Shown here piece by piece: positions 1 through 9,402 of a stretch of DNA of 64,000 nucleotides (positions are counted from its first letter, which is position 1; each line of letters opens with the position of its first letter). The stretch is taken from contig NZ_LRFC01000002.1 in assembly GCF_001619875.1 (NCBI RefSeq), positions 33,807-97,806 of the forward strand. The letters run 5' to 3'. The position numbers and the translations under genes are program-made. The notes under the pieces are model-generated. The model was not told where the DNA came from. It ran no database searches and was given only the letters and a program-made list of their open reading frames with translations. This DNA comes from Fictibacillus phosphorivorans (GTDB taxonomy: Bacteria > Bacillota > Bacilli > Bacillales > Fictibacillaceae).

Positions 1-1897
1 CCGCATCTGAAATACCGATAATTGCAACTTCCTTGTTCTGAGCTTTTGGCCCTGGATATCGAAAATCCGATTCAGCTACTTCCTTATCAGTTAGTTGGCA
101 AGCTTTATGGTAAAAGAATTTTAGTAAAGTCGTTCCATGGTGCTGTTCAGCTATGTCTATAATTTCTTTTGGTATTTTTTCTGCTCTAAGCATATCTGCC
201 CCATCATAGGGATGGGCTGTAATGATCGTCTTACTTAACTGTGGAGCAATCTTATCATGCGGATTCTCCATATTCATTTGATTCTCAATAAAAAAATGGG
301 GACGTTTCGTTTTTCCAACATCATGATAGTAAGAACCCACTCTTGCCAAAAGTCCATTAGCACCAATAGACTCACACGCAGCTTCAGAAAGATTCGCTAC
401 CATGATGCTATGGTGATAAGTACCAGGTGCTTCCATAAGCACTTTTCGTAATATAGGATGATTTGGATTAGATAATTCGATAAGTTTGGTTACTGACAAG
501 ATGTTAAAAGAAGACTCAATAACAGGCAACAAGCCTAGTGTAAGAACAGCAGCTACAAACCCCGAAATAGCGGCACAGCCAAGGTCTAGTCCGATCTGCA
601 AGGATGTAAACTTACCGTTTTGCAGCAATAGAACACTAGCTACAGTTAGGATGGCTATAAAAGATACGAAAAATCCAGCTTGAAGAATTTTCGAACGCTG
701 CTGTGTTTTACCTAGAAACACAATCCCAGAAATTCCGTTAAATAAAATATACATGCTCATAATAAAGTTAAAGTTCCCTGTTGTTTGTTCGTTAAAGATT
801 AAGGCTGCACTAAAAGCAAAGATAATCGTTGAAACTACGGCTAGCTCTTCATTAAATAACATCTTGATCATCATCGCACCAGCGGCAACAGGAACTGCAT
901 ACATAAGACTCGTTAGACCTAGCTCTGTGCTAATGCTTAACACTTTCATTACGACAAGGGTAAGCGTGAAAAGTAAGGCGTAAATCGTAACATATTTTCT
1001 GAAATGTTCCTTCTCCCGCTCTTCTTTCATAAAATAATACAAACCAGCCATTACGATCAGCACAAAAAGGAACAGACCATAATACGGATAGGTTTTCATT
1101 TCCTGATCCAATAAACCTACCTTTTTCAGCCTATCGTAGACCTCTGGCGTAATAACAGATCCACTCTTAACCAGGACTTCTCCTTCTCTGATGAAAACCT
1201 CTTCTACTTTATCGCTTGCTTCTTTTCGTTTTTGTCTCGTTTTTTCCGGATCTAATGTTCTGTTAGCAATGATAAAACTTCTCGTGATTTCTTCGGTTGC
1301 ATTTCTTAACGAGTAGGACAAGTTGCTGTTTTCACGAATCAGTTGAACTGCTTCATTCCTAGCCTCTTCTACTTCTTCCACCATAATTGGATTAGACAGA
1401 ATCTTATTTACAACATCCGGTCCCAAATTTTTCATATTGTTTAATTCTGTCTCACTCGCTTTTGAAAGTGCGGTATATGTCTCATCAGAGATATCCGATT
1501 TATCTATTGTTGTTTTTATCTGCTCTAGCTTTTGATCCATGGTTAATTGAGCTTCATCTTCACTTTTTTTCTCTTCAGACTTATTAATCGTTATGACTAT
1601 GTCAATTAAATCCTTCATAGCCTCTGCTTGCAGTAAAGCGAGATCTCTGTTGAATGTATACTCATTCTTCACACTCTCTTCAGCAAGCCTTTTCCTCGCT
1701 TCCGTTTGTTCTTCCAGCGGAATCGTGATAGGAGATTGGATATCCCTAGGAGCACGTTCATAAACATTAACGTCCACTACATTTGGGGTTACATTGCTGA
1801 CTAACAAAGAAAACAAGATAATGCCCATTATAATAAAGGAAACTGTTGCTACACTTAAACGAAAGTAATTGGACAAAAGATGCCTGAAATTGGCCAA
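1..1897 (-). CDS. pgpH: Cyclic-di-AMP phosphodiesterase PgpH (7TM-HD), 3' end cut by window
   Basis: Membrane HD-domain phosphodiesterase that degrades c-di-AMP (PgpH/YqfF family). The visible 632 codons hold an N-terminal membrane segment (about residues 12-33), a large extracellular 7TMR-HDED region, a run of hydrophobic segments (about 280-470), and the start of the HD domain with the YYHDVGK metal motif near residue 525. The family is about 710 residues, so roughly the last 80 lie outside the window. I chose a TTG start at 1897: an AAGGAG sequence sits about 9 bases upstream, and the protein then starts directly before the first membrane segment. It follows phoH on the same strand but is separated from it by a terminator, so it may have its own promoter in the 220-base gap. 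In B. subtilis the same gene also follows phoH. Confidence 0.95.
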   Translation of the reverse strand, partial: MANFRHLLSNYFRLSVATVSFIIMGIILFSLLVSNVTPNVVDVNVYERAPRDIQSPITIPLEEQTEARKRLAEESVKNEYTFNRDLALLQAEAMKDLIDIVITINKSEEKKSEDEAQLTMDQKLEQIKTTIDKSDISDETYTALSKASETELNNMKNLGPDVVNKILSNPIMVEEVEEARNEAVQLIRENSNLSYSLRNATEEITRSFIIANRTLDPEKTRQKRKEASDKVEEVFIREGEVLVKSGSVITPEVYDRLKKVGLLDQEMKTYPYYGLFLFVLIVMAGLYYFMKEEREKEHFRKYVTIYALLFTLTLVVMKVLSISTELGLTSLMYAVPVAAGAMMIKMLFNEELAVVSTIIFAFSAALIFNEQTTGNFNFIMSMYILFNGISGIVFLGKTQQRSKILQAGFFVSFIAILTVASVLLLQNGKFTSLQIGLDLGCAAISGFVAAVLTLGLLPVIESSFNILSVTKLIELSNPNHPILRKVLMEAPGTYHHSIMVANLSEAACESIGANGLLARVGSYYHDVGKTKRPHFFIENQMNMENPHDKIAPQLSKTIITAHPYDGADMLRAEKIPKEIIDIAEQHHGTTLLKFFYHKACQLTDKEVAESDFRYPGPKAQNKEVAIIGISDA

Positions 1898-2118
1898 GCG
1901 ATACCACTCCTTAAACTTGTACATCCTATTCTAATCTTAGCAAAAATTGTACAAATATGGTACTTATCAAAAGAAAAAGATAAAAGTAATCATTTTCATA
2001 AATAGGCAGTTTACATATTGATTTAAACTGGTTGATTTCGTTACAAGTATTTGTTTTCCAAGGTATCAACGCGTTGTATTCCTACTCATTAGCATCTTGT
2101 CCATTTCTTACCCCATGT

Positions 2119-2145
2119 AAAAAAGCCTCCATAGAAATAGAGGCC
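2119..2145 (-). terminator. Intrinsic terminator after phoH
   Basis: Arms GCCTC (2125-2129) and GAGGC (2140-2144) are followed on the minus strand by six T. The stem abuts the phoH stop codon. Confidence 0.75.
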
Positions 2146-3117
2146 TTAATCTTCGTATGTTTCATATGCTTCAATAATTCGTTGGACTAGCGGATGACGT
2201 ACAACATCCAGTTGTTTTAAGTATATAAAATCGATTCCTTTTACGCTTTCGAGTCTTTTTTCAGTTACCTTTAACCCAGATTCCTTTCCACGAGGAAGGT
2301 CGATCTGTGTTAAATCACCTGTAATAACCATCTTTGAGCCAAATCCAAGACGCGTTATAAACATTTTCATTTGTTCTGGTGTTGTGTTTTGGGCTTCGTC
2401 TAATATAACAAAGCTTTCATCAAGTGTACGGCCTCTCATGTACGCTAAAGGAGCTATTTCAATCGTTCCTCGCTCAATCAGCCTTTCCGTGTGTTCAGCC
2501 CCTAAAAGGTCGTGCAGAGCATCGTAAAGAGGACGCAGATAAGGATCTACTTTTTCTTTTAGATCACCCGGCAAAAAACCAAGGCTCTCACCTGCTTCAA
2601 CAGCAGGACGGGTAAGAACAATCTTCTTCATTTTACCTTCTTTTAAAGCATTAACGGCCATAACAACCGCAAGATAGGTCTTTCCAGTACCAGCAGGACC
2701 TATACCAAAGACAAGGTCGCGCTTTCTCATGGATTGGACGTAATGTCGTTGGCCAAGAGTCTTTACACGGATTGGTTTTCCTTTTGCAGTAACTGCAATA
2801 TCTTCTTCATAAAGCTCACTTAATTCATCCAGCATATTTTTTTCAGCAAGCTGAACAGCATAAACAATGTCTCTTTCTGAAATCTTGATTCCTTTACGCA
2901 CCAATTTCAGCAAGACAAACAAAGTCTCTTCAACCATTTCTGCTTTAGCGAGTTCACCTGAAACTAGAATATCTTCCCCTCTAGTGACTATACTCACGTT
3001 GAGCTTGTCTTCAATCACCTTCAAGAAAGCATCGTTCGGCCCAAAAAGTGAAGCTGCTTCAGTCGTATTTTCGAGTTGTAATGAATTAAGTCTTTTCGTT
3101 TCTGACAAACTACTCAT
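2146..3117 (-). CDS. phoH: PhoH-like P-loop ATPase
   Basis: Cytoplasmic PhoH-family ATPase (YqfE in B. subtilis), commonly linked to RNA metabolism because it neighbours ybeY; the exact substrate is not settled. Walker A GPAGTGKT is at residues 140-147 and the Walker B-like ILDEAQN near 238. The N-terminal ~110 residues form the KH-like region typical of the family, and the length of 323 aa is normal. The start overlaps the stop of yqfD by 4 bases, indicating translational coupling in a yqfC-yqfD-phoH unit. A terminator directly follows the stop. Confidence 0.95.
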   Translation of the reverse strand: MSSLSETKRLNSLQLENTTEAASLFGPNDAFLKVIEDKLNVSIVTRGEDILVSGELAKAEMVEETLFVLLKLVRKGIKISERDIVYAVQLAEKNMLDELSELYEEDIAVTAKGKPIRVKTLGQRHYVQSMRKRDLVFGIGPAGTGKTYLAVVMAVNALKEGKMKKIVLTRPAVEAGESLGFLPGDLKEKVDPYLRPLYDALHDLLGAEHTERLIERGTIEIAPLAYMRGRTLDESFVILDEAQNTTPEQMKMFITRLGFGSKMVITGDLTQIDLPRGKESGLKVTEKRLESVKGIDFIYLKQLDVVRHPLVQRIIEAYETYED

Positions 3118-4307
3118 TCTCCTTGTTGGATAGGTATAGGTTGTTCAGATGCAATATTTTCAATTACTTGGTAGAGCATCGTTAATTTTACTTTACCATT
3201 CGAGACGTTTTGTTGCCAAACTTTTTCACCTTTAATTTTTGCATCTTCAGGCAACTTCTTTCCCAATTCTTTCTTTGCCATCTTCTTACCAACTTCAATA
3301 GCTTCTGCCTTCGTGTAGGATCGTTTGACCCCATCTGTTTCCCTTACTTCTTTTTTTATATAAGAAAACGGCATCTTCCATTTCGCTAGGTAAAGAGGTG
3401 TTTCATTTAGTGTTTCCGTTTTGTCTTTAAATTCTCCATCGGAAAATCCGTATACAGGAAGATTTAGACCAAACAAGGAAACATAGTGTCTGTTTTTGTA
3501 TTTTCCTGTATATGTTTGAAAAGAAGTATTTAAAGGAACTTCAACCTCTGTCTGATACCATACTTCTCCCCAAATCTTTCCTTTTGCACTTACGAGCTGT
3601 GGTTTTTTCTCTTTTCCTATAAGCCCTGAAACCAATAAGGACCCCTTCTTCACATAATCGTTAACACCTACGATAGGTTGTCCTTTTTCAACGAATACAG
3701 AATGAATGACAGCTTCTTTTGTTGCCACGAGATGTCTTGGACCTGTGATCGGTTTTGCTTCAGGAATCTCCTTTTCAACTACTTCCAATCGATAGGAGGT
3801 TCCATGTTGTGTGACACCAATCCATGTGACATTGTCCATCTTTTCGGTTAACTGCCGCTGGATCTCTCTGACATTTGGCAAAAGGAAGATAAACTTTCCT
3901 TTTGTGACCCCAATTTCAACAGCGGCTTTTCTTAACTCATATTCAGTCTTAGGATTCGCCCCCGTAACATTTATATTCCAAATCATATTTGATAATAAAA
4001 ATAGAACAAAGATAAAAGCGGCCATACCAAGGATAAAACCATTTCTCTTCCACATTTTTTTCAAAAGAAAAGGTGTACCTTTCTTTTCCTTAATTCTGAT
4101 CTTTAATTTATTTTCCTTTAAGATAGCTTTGGCTTTTCTTAAATCAGATATGGAAATAGAAACGAGTACACGGTTATGATCAAGTGGCTGGATATCCCAG
4201 ATCTGTATATCAGATTGTAAGCACGTGTTTATAAATGAGCTAGAATCTTGTCCAATAATTTCAAGCCTTACATAGCCTTTTATATGATTCCAATTGGTTT
4301 TCATCAT
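3114..4307 (-). CDS. yqfD: Sporulation protein YqfD
   Basis: Member of the YqfD family of sporulation membrane proteins, which belong to the SigE mother-cell regulon in B. subtilis; the biochemical role is unknown. It is 397 aa long, with a soluble N-terminal ~85 residues, one strong membrane segment at about 90-112, and a long extracytoplasmic part rich in beta-type sequence. It overlaps phoH by 4 bases downstream and lies 20 bases after yqfC. The N-terminus (WNHIKGYVRLEIIG) is characteristic of the family. No catalytic motif is visible. Confidence 0.9.
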   Translation of the reverse strand: MMKTNWNHIKGYVRLEIIGQDSSSFINTCLQSDIQIWDIQPLDHNRVLVSISISDLRKAKAILKENKLKIRIKEKKGTPFLLKKMWKRNGFILGMAAFIFVLFLLSNMIWNINVTGANPKTEYELRKAAVEIGVTKGKFIFLLPNVREIQRQLTEKMDNVTWIGVTQHGTSYRLEVVEKEIPEAKPITGPRHLVATKEAVIHSVFVEKGQPIVGVNDYVKKGSLLVSGLIGKEKKPQLVSAKGKIWGEVWYQTEVEVPLNTSFQTYTGKYKNRHYVSLFGLNLPVYGFSDGEFKDKTETLNETPLYLAKWKMPFSYIKKEVRETDGVKRSYTKAEAIEVGKKMAKKELGKKLPEDAKIKGEKVWQQNVSNGKVKLTMLYQVIENIASEQPIPIQQGE

Positions 4308-4327
4308 GTCCCTCCCTATTCAAAAAG

Positions 4328-4609
4328 TTATTCTTTTCCAAAGTCTACTGAAGATATTGTGCCTTCAAGCAGGATTTCTTCAGGTAAGATGGTTTTGATT
4401 ACAAATTCACTTCCTTTAATAACGAGAGTCCCTTGTTTTAATTTGAGTGTAAGTTGTTCATTTGAAAAAGCTTTTACACCCCTGTGGTTTTCTATATATA
4501 TGTGTAGTTGTCCAATCATCGTGATCCGGGGTAAATCCATCACTACATCTGCTGGTAGTTCAAGGTTCTGCATCATCCATTTGTTTACTTGCTGCCGCAA
4601 TTTTCCCAT
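4328..4609 (-). CDS. yqfC: Sporulation protein YqfC
   Basis: Small YqfC-family protein (93 aa from this start) encoded directly before yqfD, as in other sporeformers; yqfC-yqfD is a SigE-controlled pair in B. subtilis. I start it at MGKLRQQV rather than 7 codons earlier because GGAGAGAGGGGG lies just upstream, followed by a T-run and this ATG. That ribosome binding site is also the 3' arm of a hairpin (see the separate entry), so initiation may depend on whether the hairpin is formed or bypassed. No membrane segment or catalytic motif is seen. Confidence 0.85.
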   Translation of the reverse strand: MGKLRQQVNKWMMQNLELPADVVMDLPRITMIGQLHIYIENHRGVKAFSNEQLTLKLKQGTLVIKGSEFVIKTILPEEILLEGTISSVDFGKE

Positions 4610-4649
4610 AAAAAAACCCCCTCTCTCCATTTTTATGAGAGCGGGGGGG
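4610..4649 (-). terminator. GC-rich hairpin ending in T7 that also contains the yqfC ribosome binding site
   Basis: The minus strand has a CCCCC-x-GCTCT... arm pairing with the AGAG-x-GGGGG arm, then seven T, then the yqfC ATG. It looks like the terminator of the upstream yqeZ-floA-yqfB operon, with the yqfC Shine-Dalgarno sequence inside its 3' arm. Confidence 0.6.
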
Positions 4650-4792
4650 AAACTATCACTATTTCATTGTTTTCGTTTCGCTGTTTTCGCCTAAATGGTT
4701 CCTCCTAAAGTAGGTGATCAGAAGAGAAAAACCAAATAGCGACATTCCATTAGTAAACAACTTAAGCGAAAGAGTCTTTCGGGTTTAATACA

Positions 4793-5209
4793 CTATCGCT
4801 TTTGCAGGGCTTTCGGCTTAGAAAGAATCTCAGACCAGATTACCGCTTTTTGCAGTTCTTGTTGATCTACTTTAAAGCCGCTCAAAATTTCTTCCTCTTT
4901 GTCTTGGTAACGGTTTGATCGATTTGAAGCAGCATTAACTTGTCGTTTAGCAGCTGGCCTTTCGTATTGCTTGCCTAAGACCTCTGCAGCTTTACTCTCA
5001 GTGATTTCATTATGTTCAAGCTGTATTGGACTGCCAAATGGAGAGACTGTTTGTTTCGGCTGTTCCGCTACACGTTTACTAGGCACTGGCCTTGAGGTAT
5101 TTTGAGTTTCTTTCATTCTTTTAAAGAAGCTAAATATCCCACCTGCAACCAGAATAACAAAAAAGATATTCGCAAACAGCAGTTCAAGAATCGCTTCTAA
5201 GATTTTCAT
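4793..5209 (-). CDS. yqfB: YqfB-like small membrane-anchored protein
   Basis: A 138-aa protein in the yqfB position, third gene of the SigW-type yqeZ-floA-yqfB operon. One N-terminal membrane segment (about residues 8-28) is followed by a charged, low-complexity cytoplasmic or linker region and a short C-terminal amphipathic stretch. I recognise it by position and architecture, not by a strong motif, and its function is unknown. It starts 2 bases after the floA stop with only a weak Shine-Dalgarno sequence, which suggests translational coupling to floA. Confidence 0.65.
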   Translation of the reverse strand: MKILEAILELLFANIFFVILVAGGIFSFFKRMKETQNTSRPVPSKRVAEQPKQTVSPFGSPIQLEHNEITESKAAEVLGKQYERPAAKRQVNAASNRSNRYQDKEEEILSGFKVDQQELQKAVIWSEILSKPKALQKR

Positions 5210-5211
5210 CT

Positions 5212-6222
5212 TTAAATCTTCCGTCCTTTATCATCGTTGTTCTCTTTATCTGAATTAGAGAACTTGCTGATTGATTCACGCATCGTTGTGTCTGCCATGA
5301 TATTCTTCATGTTCATATAATCCATAAAGCCCATGTTTCCTGATCTAAGCGCTTCTGCTAAAGCCATTGGAACCTCTGCTTCTGCTTCCACAACTTTTGC
5401 TCTCATTTCTTGAACCCTTGCCTTCATCTCTTGTTCATTAGCAACGGCCATAGCGCGTCTTTCTTCAGCTTTTGCTTGAGCGATATTCTTGTCAGCCATA
5501 GCTTGATCTGTTTGAAGTTCAGCCCCAATATTTTTACCGATATCAATATCCGCAATATCAATGGACAGAATTTCGAAAGCTGTACCTGCGTCCAGCCCTT
5601 TTGATAATACCGTTTGAGAGATTAAATCTGGATTTTCAAGAACTTTTTTATGCGTTTCAGAAGAACCGATCGTACTAACGATTCCCTCACCAACACGGGC
5701 TATAATCGTTTCTTCCCCAGCTCCCCCTACAAGGCGATCGATGTTGGCACGAACCGTAATTCTAGCTTTTGCTTTTACTTCAATTCCATCCAAGGCTACA
5801 CCCGCAATGAAAGGAGTTTCAATTACTTTTGGATTAACACTCATCTGAACGGCTTCAAGTACATCACGTCCTGCAAGGTCGATTGCAGCTGCTCTTTCAA
5901 AGCTCAATTCAATGTTAGCACGGTGTGCGGCAATCAGTGCATTTACAACCCTGTCTACATTCCCACCTGCCAGGTAATGGCTCTCAAGCTGATTGGTACT
6001 CAAACCTAACCCAGCTTTTACAGCTTTAATCAAAGGGTTAACAACACGATTCGGAATAACCCTTCTTAACCTCATCCCTACTAAAGTAAAGATCCCAACC
6101 CTAACACCTGCAGCTAATGCCGAAATCCATAGCATAACAGGAACAAAAGTAAATAATACTGCTAAAGCAATAACAATAAGGCCGATAATAACAATACTTG
6201 CGATAGAACCGAATTCTAACAT
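5212..6222 (-). CDS. floA: Flotillin-like protein FloA
   Basis: Flotillin-like scaffold of bacterial membrane microdomains (YqfA). The 336-aa protein begins with a hydrophobic hairpin (about residues 5-50), followed by the SPFH/PHB-like region and then an Ala/Glu-rich coiled coil with repeated [13 protein letters not shown] and [18 protein letters not shown] heptads (about 235-300). The length matches the family (about 330). It sits between yqeZ (NfeD type) and yqfB; flotillins and NfeD proteins are habitually encoded together and act together. It has a GGAGTG ribosome binding site and is presumably expressed from the SigW-type promoter at 7.6 kb. Confidence 0.96.
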   Translation of the reverse strand: MLEFGSIASIVIIGLIVIALAVLFTFVPVMLWISALAAGVRVGIFTLVGMRLRRVIPNRVVNPLIKAVKAGLGLSTNQLESHYLAGGNVDRVVNALIAAHRANIELSFERAAAIDLAGRDVLEAVQMSVNPKVIETPFIAGVALDGIEVKAKARITVRANIDRLVGGAGEETIIARVGEGIVSTIGSSETHKKVLENPDLISQTVLSKGLDAGTAFEILSIDIADIDIGKNIGAELQTDQAMADKNIAQAKAEERRAMAVANEQEMKARVQEMRAKVVEAEAEVPMALAEALRSGNMGFMDYMNMKNIMADTTMRESISKFSNSDKENNDDKGRKI

Positions 6223-6237
6223 TCACACACACTCCAT

Positions 6238-7566
6238 TCATTCATTATTTTCTACTGATCTTACGACGACACGTCCACCACTAACTTTTACAATCTTTAC
6301 GAGTTGACCTTTCTCAATATAAGATCCCTCTGTTACAACATCGAGATATTCATCATCAACTTTTACACTTCCAGATGGTCTCAGTGGTGTAGCTGTTAAA
6401 CCAGTTCTCCCAGTTAGATCTATCCGCTCTTGGTGGGAGAGGTATCCTTTTTCAGAACTGGTTGAATCAAAGAGTACTAAACGTTTCAATGGTCCATTGT
6501 ATCCAAAAGATCTAATGAAGAAGTATGACCCAATGATTGTTACAACTATCGCGATTGCAATGGCGATTAAAATACCTGATAGTGAACCACCTGCGAGTAT
6601 CAACCCCGTTAACATTGCCACCACCCCCAGTATGCCCATAATTCCTCCAGGCAGAAATAACTCCAGTATAATGAGAACTAATCCGACACCAAATAATATA
6701 ACTGCTTCCCATCCAGCAAGACCTGCTATCATATGGCCGTAAAAAAATAACATTAGTGATAGTGCACCGATTGAGCCTGCAATTCCGAATCCAGGCGTAT
6801 ATAATTCTAGAACAAGACCTAGACTGCCTAAAGATAGCAAGATTGGTACCACTACTGGATTTGTAACGAACCGAGCTATCTTATCAGCAAACGTAGGACT
6901 GGACTCTAAAATTTTGGCATCTTCTAAGTTTAAGTACGCTAAAAGCTCTTGTCTGTCTTGTGCAATATTTTCAGCATAACCTACCTTTAAAGCTTCACTT
7001 GCTGTTAGCGTCAGCAGATCTCCTTTTTTTACATGCAGCTCTTCTATTTCAATGTCCGGATCTACCATGGCTTCTGCATACAATGGATCTCTGTCATTCA
7101 GCTCAGCTGCTGCGAGCATTTCTGCCTTCCATGCAGATTCTGCTTTTTGACCTGCTGCATTTCCTTGAGCATCAATAACAGCTGCTGACCCAATGGTTGT
7201 AGAAGGCTTCATAACTATTTGATCGGCATTAAGAGCGATATAAGCTCCTGCAGAAAAAGCATTCTTAACGACATAAGCCGTAATCGGAATCTCAGTTTCC
7301 CTCATGATTTTTGCGATATGTAATGCGGCGTCTACTCTGCCTCCTGGTGTGTAGATTTCAAGTACGATATGATCAGTACCATCTTCTTCTGCTTTTTTAA
7401 TATTGCGTTCTAAAAAAGCTTCGAGACCTCTCTCTACTTCATGTTCCACTGGAATAAAAGTAACTGTCTTTCCCTTTCCAGCAGAGAAAACATGCTGTGA
7501 AAAAATCAAACCATATATACCCCAAAAGAGACAAAGCATATATATGAATAAACGGGTCTTTTTCAC
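6238..7566 (-). CDS. yqeZ: NfeD-family membrane protease-like protein (YqeZ)
   Basis: Long-form NfeD protein (442 aa). An N-terminal signal/anchor (about residues 6-28) leads into a ClpP/crotonase-fold serine-protease-like domain (about 35-225) containing the NAFSAGAY motif with the likely nucleophile Ser. Then come four or more membrane segments (about 235-350) and a C-terminal OB-fold NfeD domain (about 375-440). It starts with GTG, preceded by a G-rich (G8) ribosome binding site. It is the first gene of the yqeZ-floA-yqfB operon, directly downstream of a near-perfect SigW promoter. Family members act with flotillins in membrane stress; the substrate is unknown. Confidence 0.93.
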   Translation of the reverse strand: MKKTRLFIYMLCLFWGIYGLIFSQHVFSAGKGKTVTFIPVEHEVERGLEAFLERNIKKAEEDGTDHIVLEIYTPGGRVDAALHIAKIMRETEIPITAYVVKNAFSAGAYIALNADQIVMKPSTTIGSAAVIDAQGNAAGQKAESAWKAEMLAAAELNDRDPLYAEAMVDPDIEIEELHVKKGDLLTLTASEALKVGYAENIAQDRQELLAYLNLEDAKILESSPTFADKIARFVTNPVVVPILLSLGSLGLVLELYTPGFGIAGSIGALSLMLFFYGHMIAGLAGWEAVILFGVGLVLIILELFLPGGIMGILGVVAMLTGLILAGGSLSGILIAIAIAIVVTIIGSYFFIRSFGYNGPLKRLVLFDSTSSEKGYLSHQERIDLTGRTGLTATPLRPSGSVKVDDEYLDVVTEGSYIEKGQLVKIVKVSGGRVVVRSVENNE

Positions 7567-7591
7567 AATACCCCCCCCTTCATTGTTAGTT

Positions 7592-7617
7592 TACGTTATT
7601 TTGTGGGAAAAGTTTCA
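7592..7617 (-). promoter_or_regulatory. SigW-type promoter of yqeZ-floA-yqfB
   Basis: The minus strand reads TGAAAC (7617-7612), 16 bases, then CGTA (7595-7592), the canonical ECF SigW -35/-10 arrangement. It lies 26 bases upstream of the yqeZ start. In B. subtilis the orthologous operon is a known SigW target. Confidence 0.88.
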
Positions 7618-7699
7618 AAAAGGATAAGATTAGATGAATACCTTCATGCTTTGACCGCGAAAAGATCTTGCAAAACCTTTAAAACCCTCTTATACAATA

Positions 7700-7731
7700 A
7701 GAAAACGCTCTGTATTGTATACAGAGCGTTT
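7700..7731 (-). terminator. Intrinsic terminator after rpsU-yqeY
   Basis: Eleven-base-pair stem (AACGCTCTGTA / TACAGAGCGTT) followed on the minus strand by TTTTCTT. It separates yqeY from the SigW promoter. Confidence 0.8.
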
Positions 7732-7742
7732 GTCATTTTCAA

Positions 7743-8186
7743 TTATGATAATTGTTGCTGCACTATACGGTTAACGAGTCCGCCATCGGCTTTCCCTTTA
7801 ACTTTCGGCATAAGTGCACCCATAACTTTACCTATATCAGCTTTTGAAGCAGCACCAGTTTCAGAAATCGTTTGAGCAACAATTTCTTGCAGTTCTTCTT
7901 CTGTAAGCTGTTTTGGCAAGTATGGCGTAAGAACAGCAATTTCATCTTGAAGACCAGCGACTAGATCATCGCGGCCAGCTTTTTCGAATTCTTGGAGGGA
8001 GTCTTTCCTTTGTTTCATTTCGCGTACAAGAACGGTAAGCTCTTCTTCCTCATTTAATTCGCGTCCTAACTTGATGGCTTCATTTTGAAGTGATGCCTTT
8101 AGCATACGAATAACGGAAAGCTTTTGCTTGTTCTTGTCCTTCATCGCTTGTTTCATATCTTGATTTAAATCGTTAAGAAGACTCAT
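7743..8186 (-). CDS. yqeY: GatB/YqeY domain protein
   Basis: A 147-aa protein made only of the YqeY domain, which resembles the tail domain of the GatB amidotransferase subunit and may bind tRNA; its physiological role is unproven. The N-terminal helical half is highly charged, and the C-terminal half carries [17 protein letters not shown], the most conserved stretch of the family. It lies 20 bases downstream of rpsU, a very stable pairing in Bacilli, and is followed by a terminator. Confidence 0.93.
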   Translation of the reverse strand: MSLLNDLNQDMKQAMKDKNKQKLSVIRMLKASLQNEAIKLGRELNEEEELTVLVREMKQRKDSLQEFEKAGRDDLVAGLQDEIAVLTPYLPKQLTEEELQEIVAQTISETGAASKADIGKVMGALMPKVKGKADGGLVNRIVQQQLS

Positions 8187-8206
8187 AATACTTACTTACA
8201 CCCCGC

Positions 8207-8380
8207 TTAGAACTTACGCTTTCTTGCTGCCTCAGCCTTCTTCTTACGCTTTACGCTTGGCTTTTCATAATGCTTGCGCTTTTTAACTTCAGCCAATGTT
8301 CCATCTTTGGAAACGGATCTTTTAAAACGACGAAGAGCATCATCAATGGATTCATTCTTGCGAATACGTGTTTCTGCCAT
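8207..8380 (-). CDS. rpsU: Ribosomal protein bS21
   Basis: A 57-aa, highly basic protein beginning [19 protein letters not shown], the hallmark of bS21, which binds the 30S platform near the anti-Shine-Dalgarno. A GGAGGGAGGG ribosome binding site precedes the ATG. It is transcribed with yqeY from an excellent SigA promoter at 8444-8472. Full length for Firmicutes. Confidence 0.97.
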   Translation of the reverse strand: MAETRIRKNESIDDALRRFKRSVSKDGTLAEVKKRKHYEKPSVKRKKKAEAARKRKF

Positions 8381-8443
8381 TTGTATTTCCCTCCCTCCAG
8401 ACCACCCTTACATAAAGTAAAGATGCGTCACATATCTTTTGCC

Positions 8444-8472
8444 ATTATAATATATCCTTCCAATACGGTCAA
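8444..8472 (-). promoter_or_regulatory. SigA promoter of rpsU-yqeY
   Basis: The minus strand reads TTGACC (8472-8467), 17 bases, TATAAT (8449-8444). This is near consensus, about 64 bases before the rpsU start. Confidence 0.85.
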
Positions 8473-8525
8473 CTTAATTTAAACAAGTTGGTCGGAGAGA
8501 GCAGGTAATTATTCAAAAGCAGGTA

Positions 8526-9200
8526 TTAATAATCTGAAGTGGATGTTCCGCCTTCAACAATTGCAATCCCTGCACTTGCACCAATTCGAGTCGCACCAGC
8601 TTCGATCATAGCTAGAGCTGTTTCACGGTCACGAACCGCTCCAGATGCTTTCACCCCGATGTTTGGTCCAACTGTTTCACGCATTAGTTTAATATCTTCT
8701 GCTGTAGCTCCGCCAGTAGAGAAGCCTGTTGAGGTTTTCACAAAATCAATTCCAGCTTTTACAGCGATTTCACACGCTTTTACTTTTTCTTCATCTGTTA
8801 AAAGAGCCGTTTCAATAATCGCTTTCGTTAAAGCCTTTCCTTTTGCAGCTTCAACAACAGCACGAACATCTTGCTCAACTAGTTCGTAATTTCCGTCTTT
8901 TAAAGCTCCAATGTTAATAACCATATCAACTTCGGTAGCACCATTCTCGATAGCATTTTTTGTTTCGAAAGCCTTAACTTCAGGAGTGTTTGCCCCAAGA
9001 GGGAATCCGATAACCGTACAAACCGCCACATCAGAACCTTTTAGTTGTTCAAACGCCGTATAAACCCAAGTAGGATTTACACATACAGAAAAGAAATTAT
9101 ATTTTTTAGCTTCTTCACAAAGAGTTAAGATCTCATTCTTTGTAGTTTCAGCTTTTAATGCTGTGTGGTCAATCATTCTTGCAACGTTTAAATTGCTCAT
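8526..9200 (-). CDS. deoC: Deoxyribose-phosphate aldolase
   Basis: Class I aldolase that splits 2-deoxyribose-5-phosphate into glyceraldehyde-3-phosphate and acetaldehyde in deoxynucleoside catabolism. The Schiff-base lysine lies in DFVKTSTGF and the second active-site lysine in [10 protein letters not shown]. From the chosen start ([18 protein letters not shown], preceded by AAAGGG) it is 224 aa, the normal length; the frame is open 16 codons further but without a better signal. It stands alone between mtaB and rpsU, where B. subtilis has no deoC, so it has been inserted here relative to that species. Confidence 0.95.
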   Translation of the reverse strand: MSNLNVARMIDHTALKAETTKNEILTLCEEAKKYNFFSVCVNPTWVYTAFEQLKGSDVAVCTVIGFPLGANTPEVKAFETKNAIENGATEVDMVINIGALKDGNYELVEQDVRAVVEAAKGKALTKAIIETALLTDEEKVKACEIAVKAGIDFVKTSTGFSTGGATAEDIKLMRETVGPNIGVKASGAVRDRETALAMIEAGATRIGASAGIAIVEGGTSTSDY

Positions 9201-9368
9201 TTCAACAAACCCTTTCTTAAATAAAAAATTAAACACCGTTTGTATCATATCAAATATTTCAACAGAAATCGAGGCGCTTCATAATTATATACATAAAGGC
9301 AAGATTATTGCGGCTGATGCTTCCATATCAAAAGCAACATTTCATACGAAACGGATACGAAACAGCCT

Positions 9369-9402
9369 AAAAAAAACACCCTGGAATGAACTCTAGGGTG
9401 TT
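9369..9402 (-). terminator. Intrinsic terminator after mtaB
   Basis: AACACCCT / AGGGTGTT stem overlapping the mtaB stop, followed on the minus strand by T8. Confidence 0.8.

Noticed and set aside
6512..6712. Frames antisense to or overlapping yqeZ and similar shadow frames elsewhere
   Set aside because: They overlap well-supported genes in other frames, lack ribosome binding sites and have no recognisable composition.
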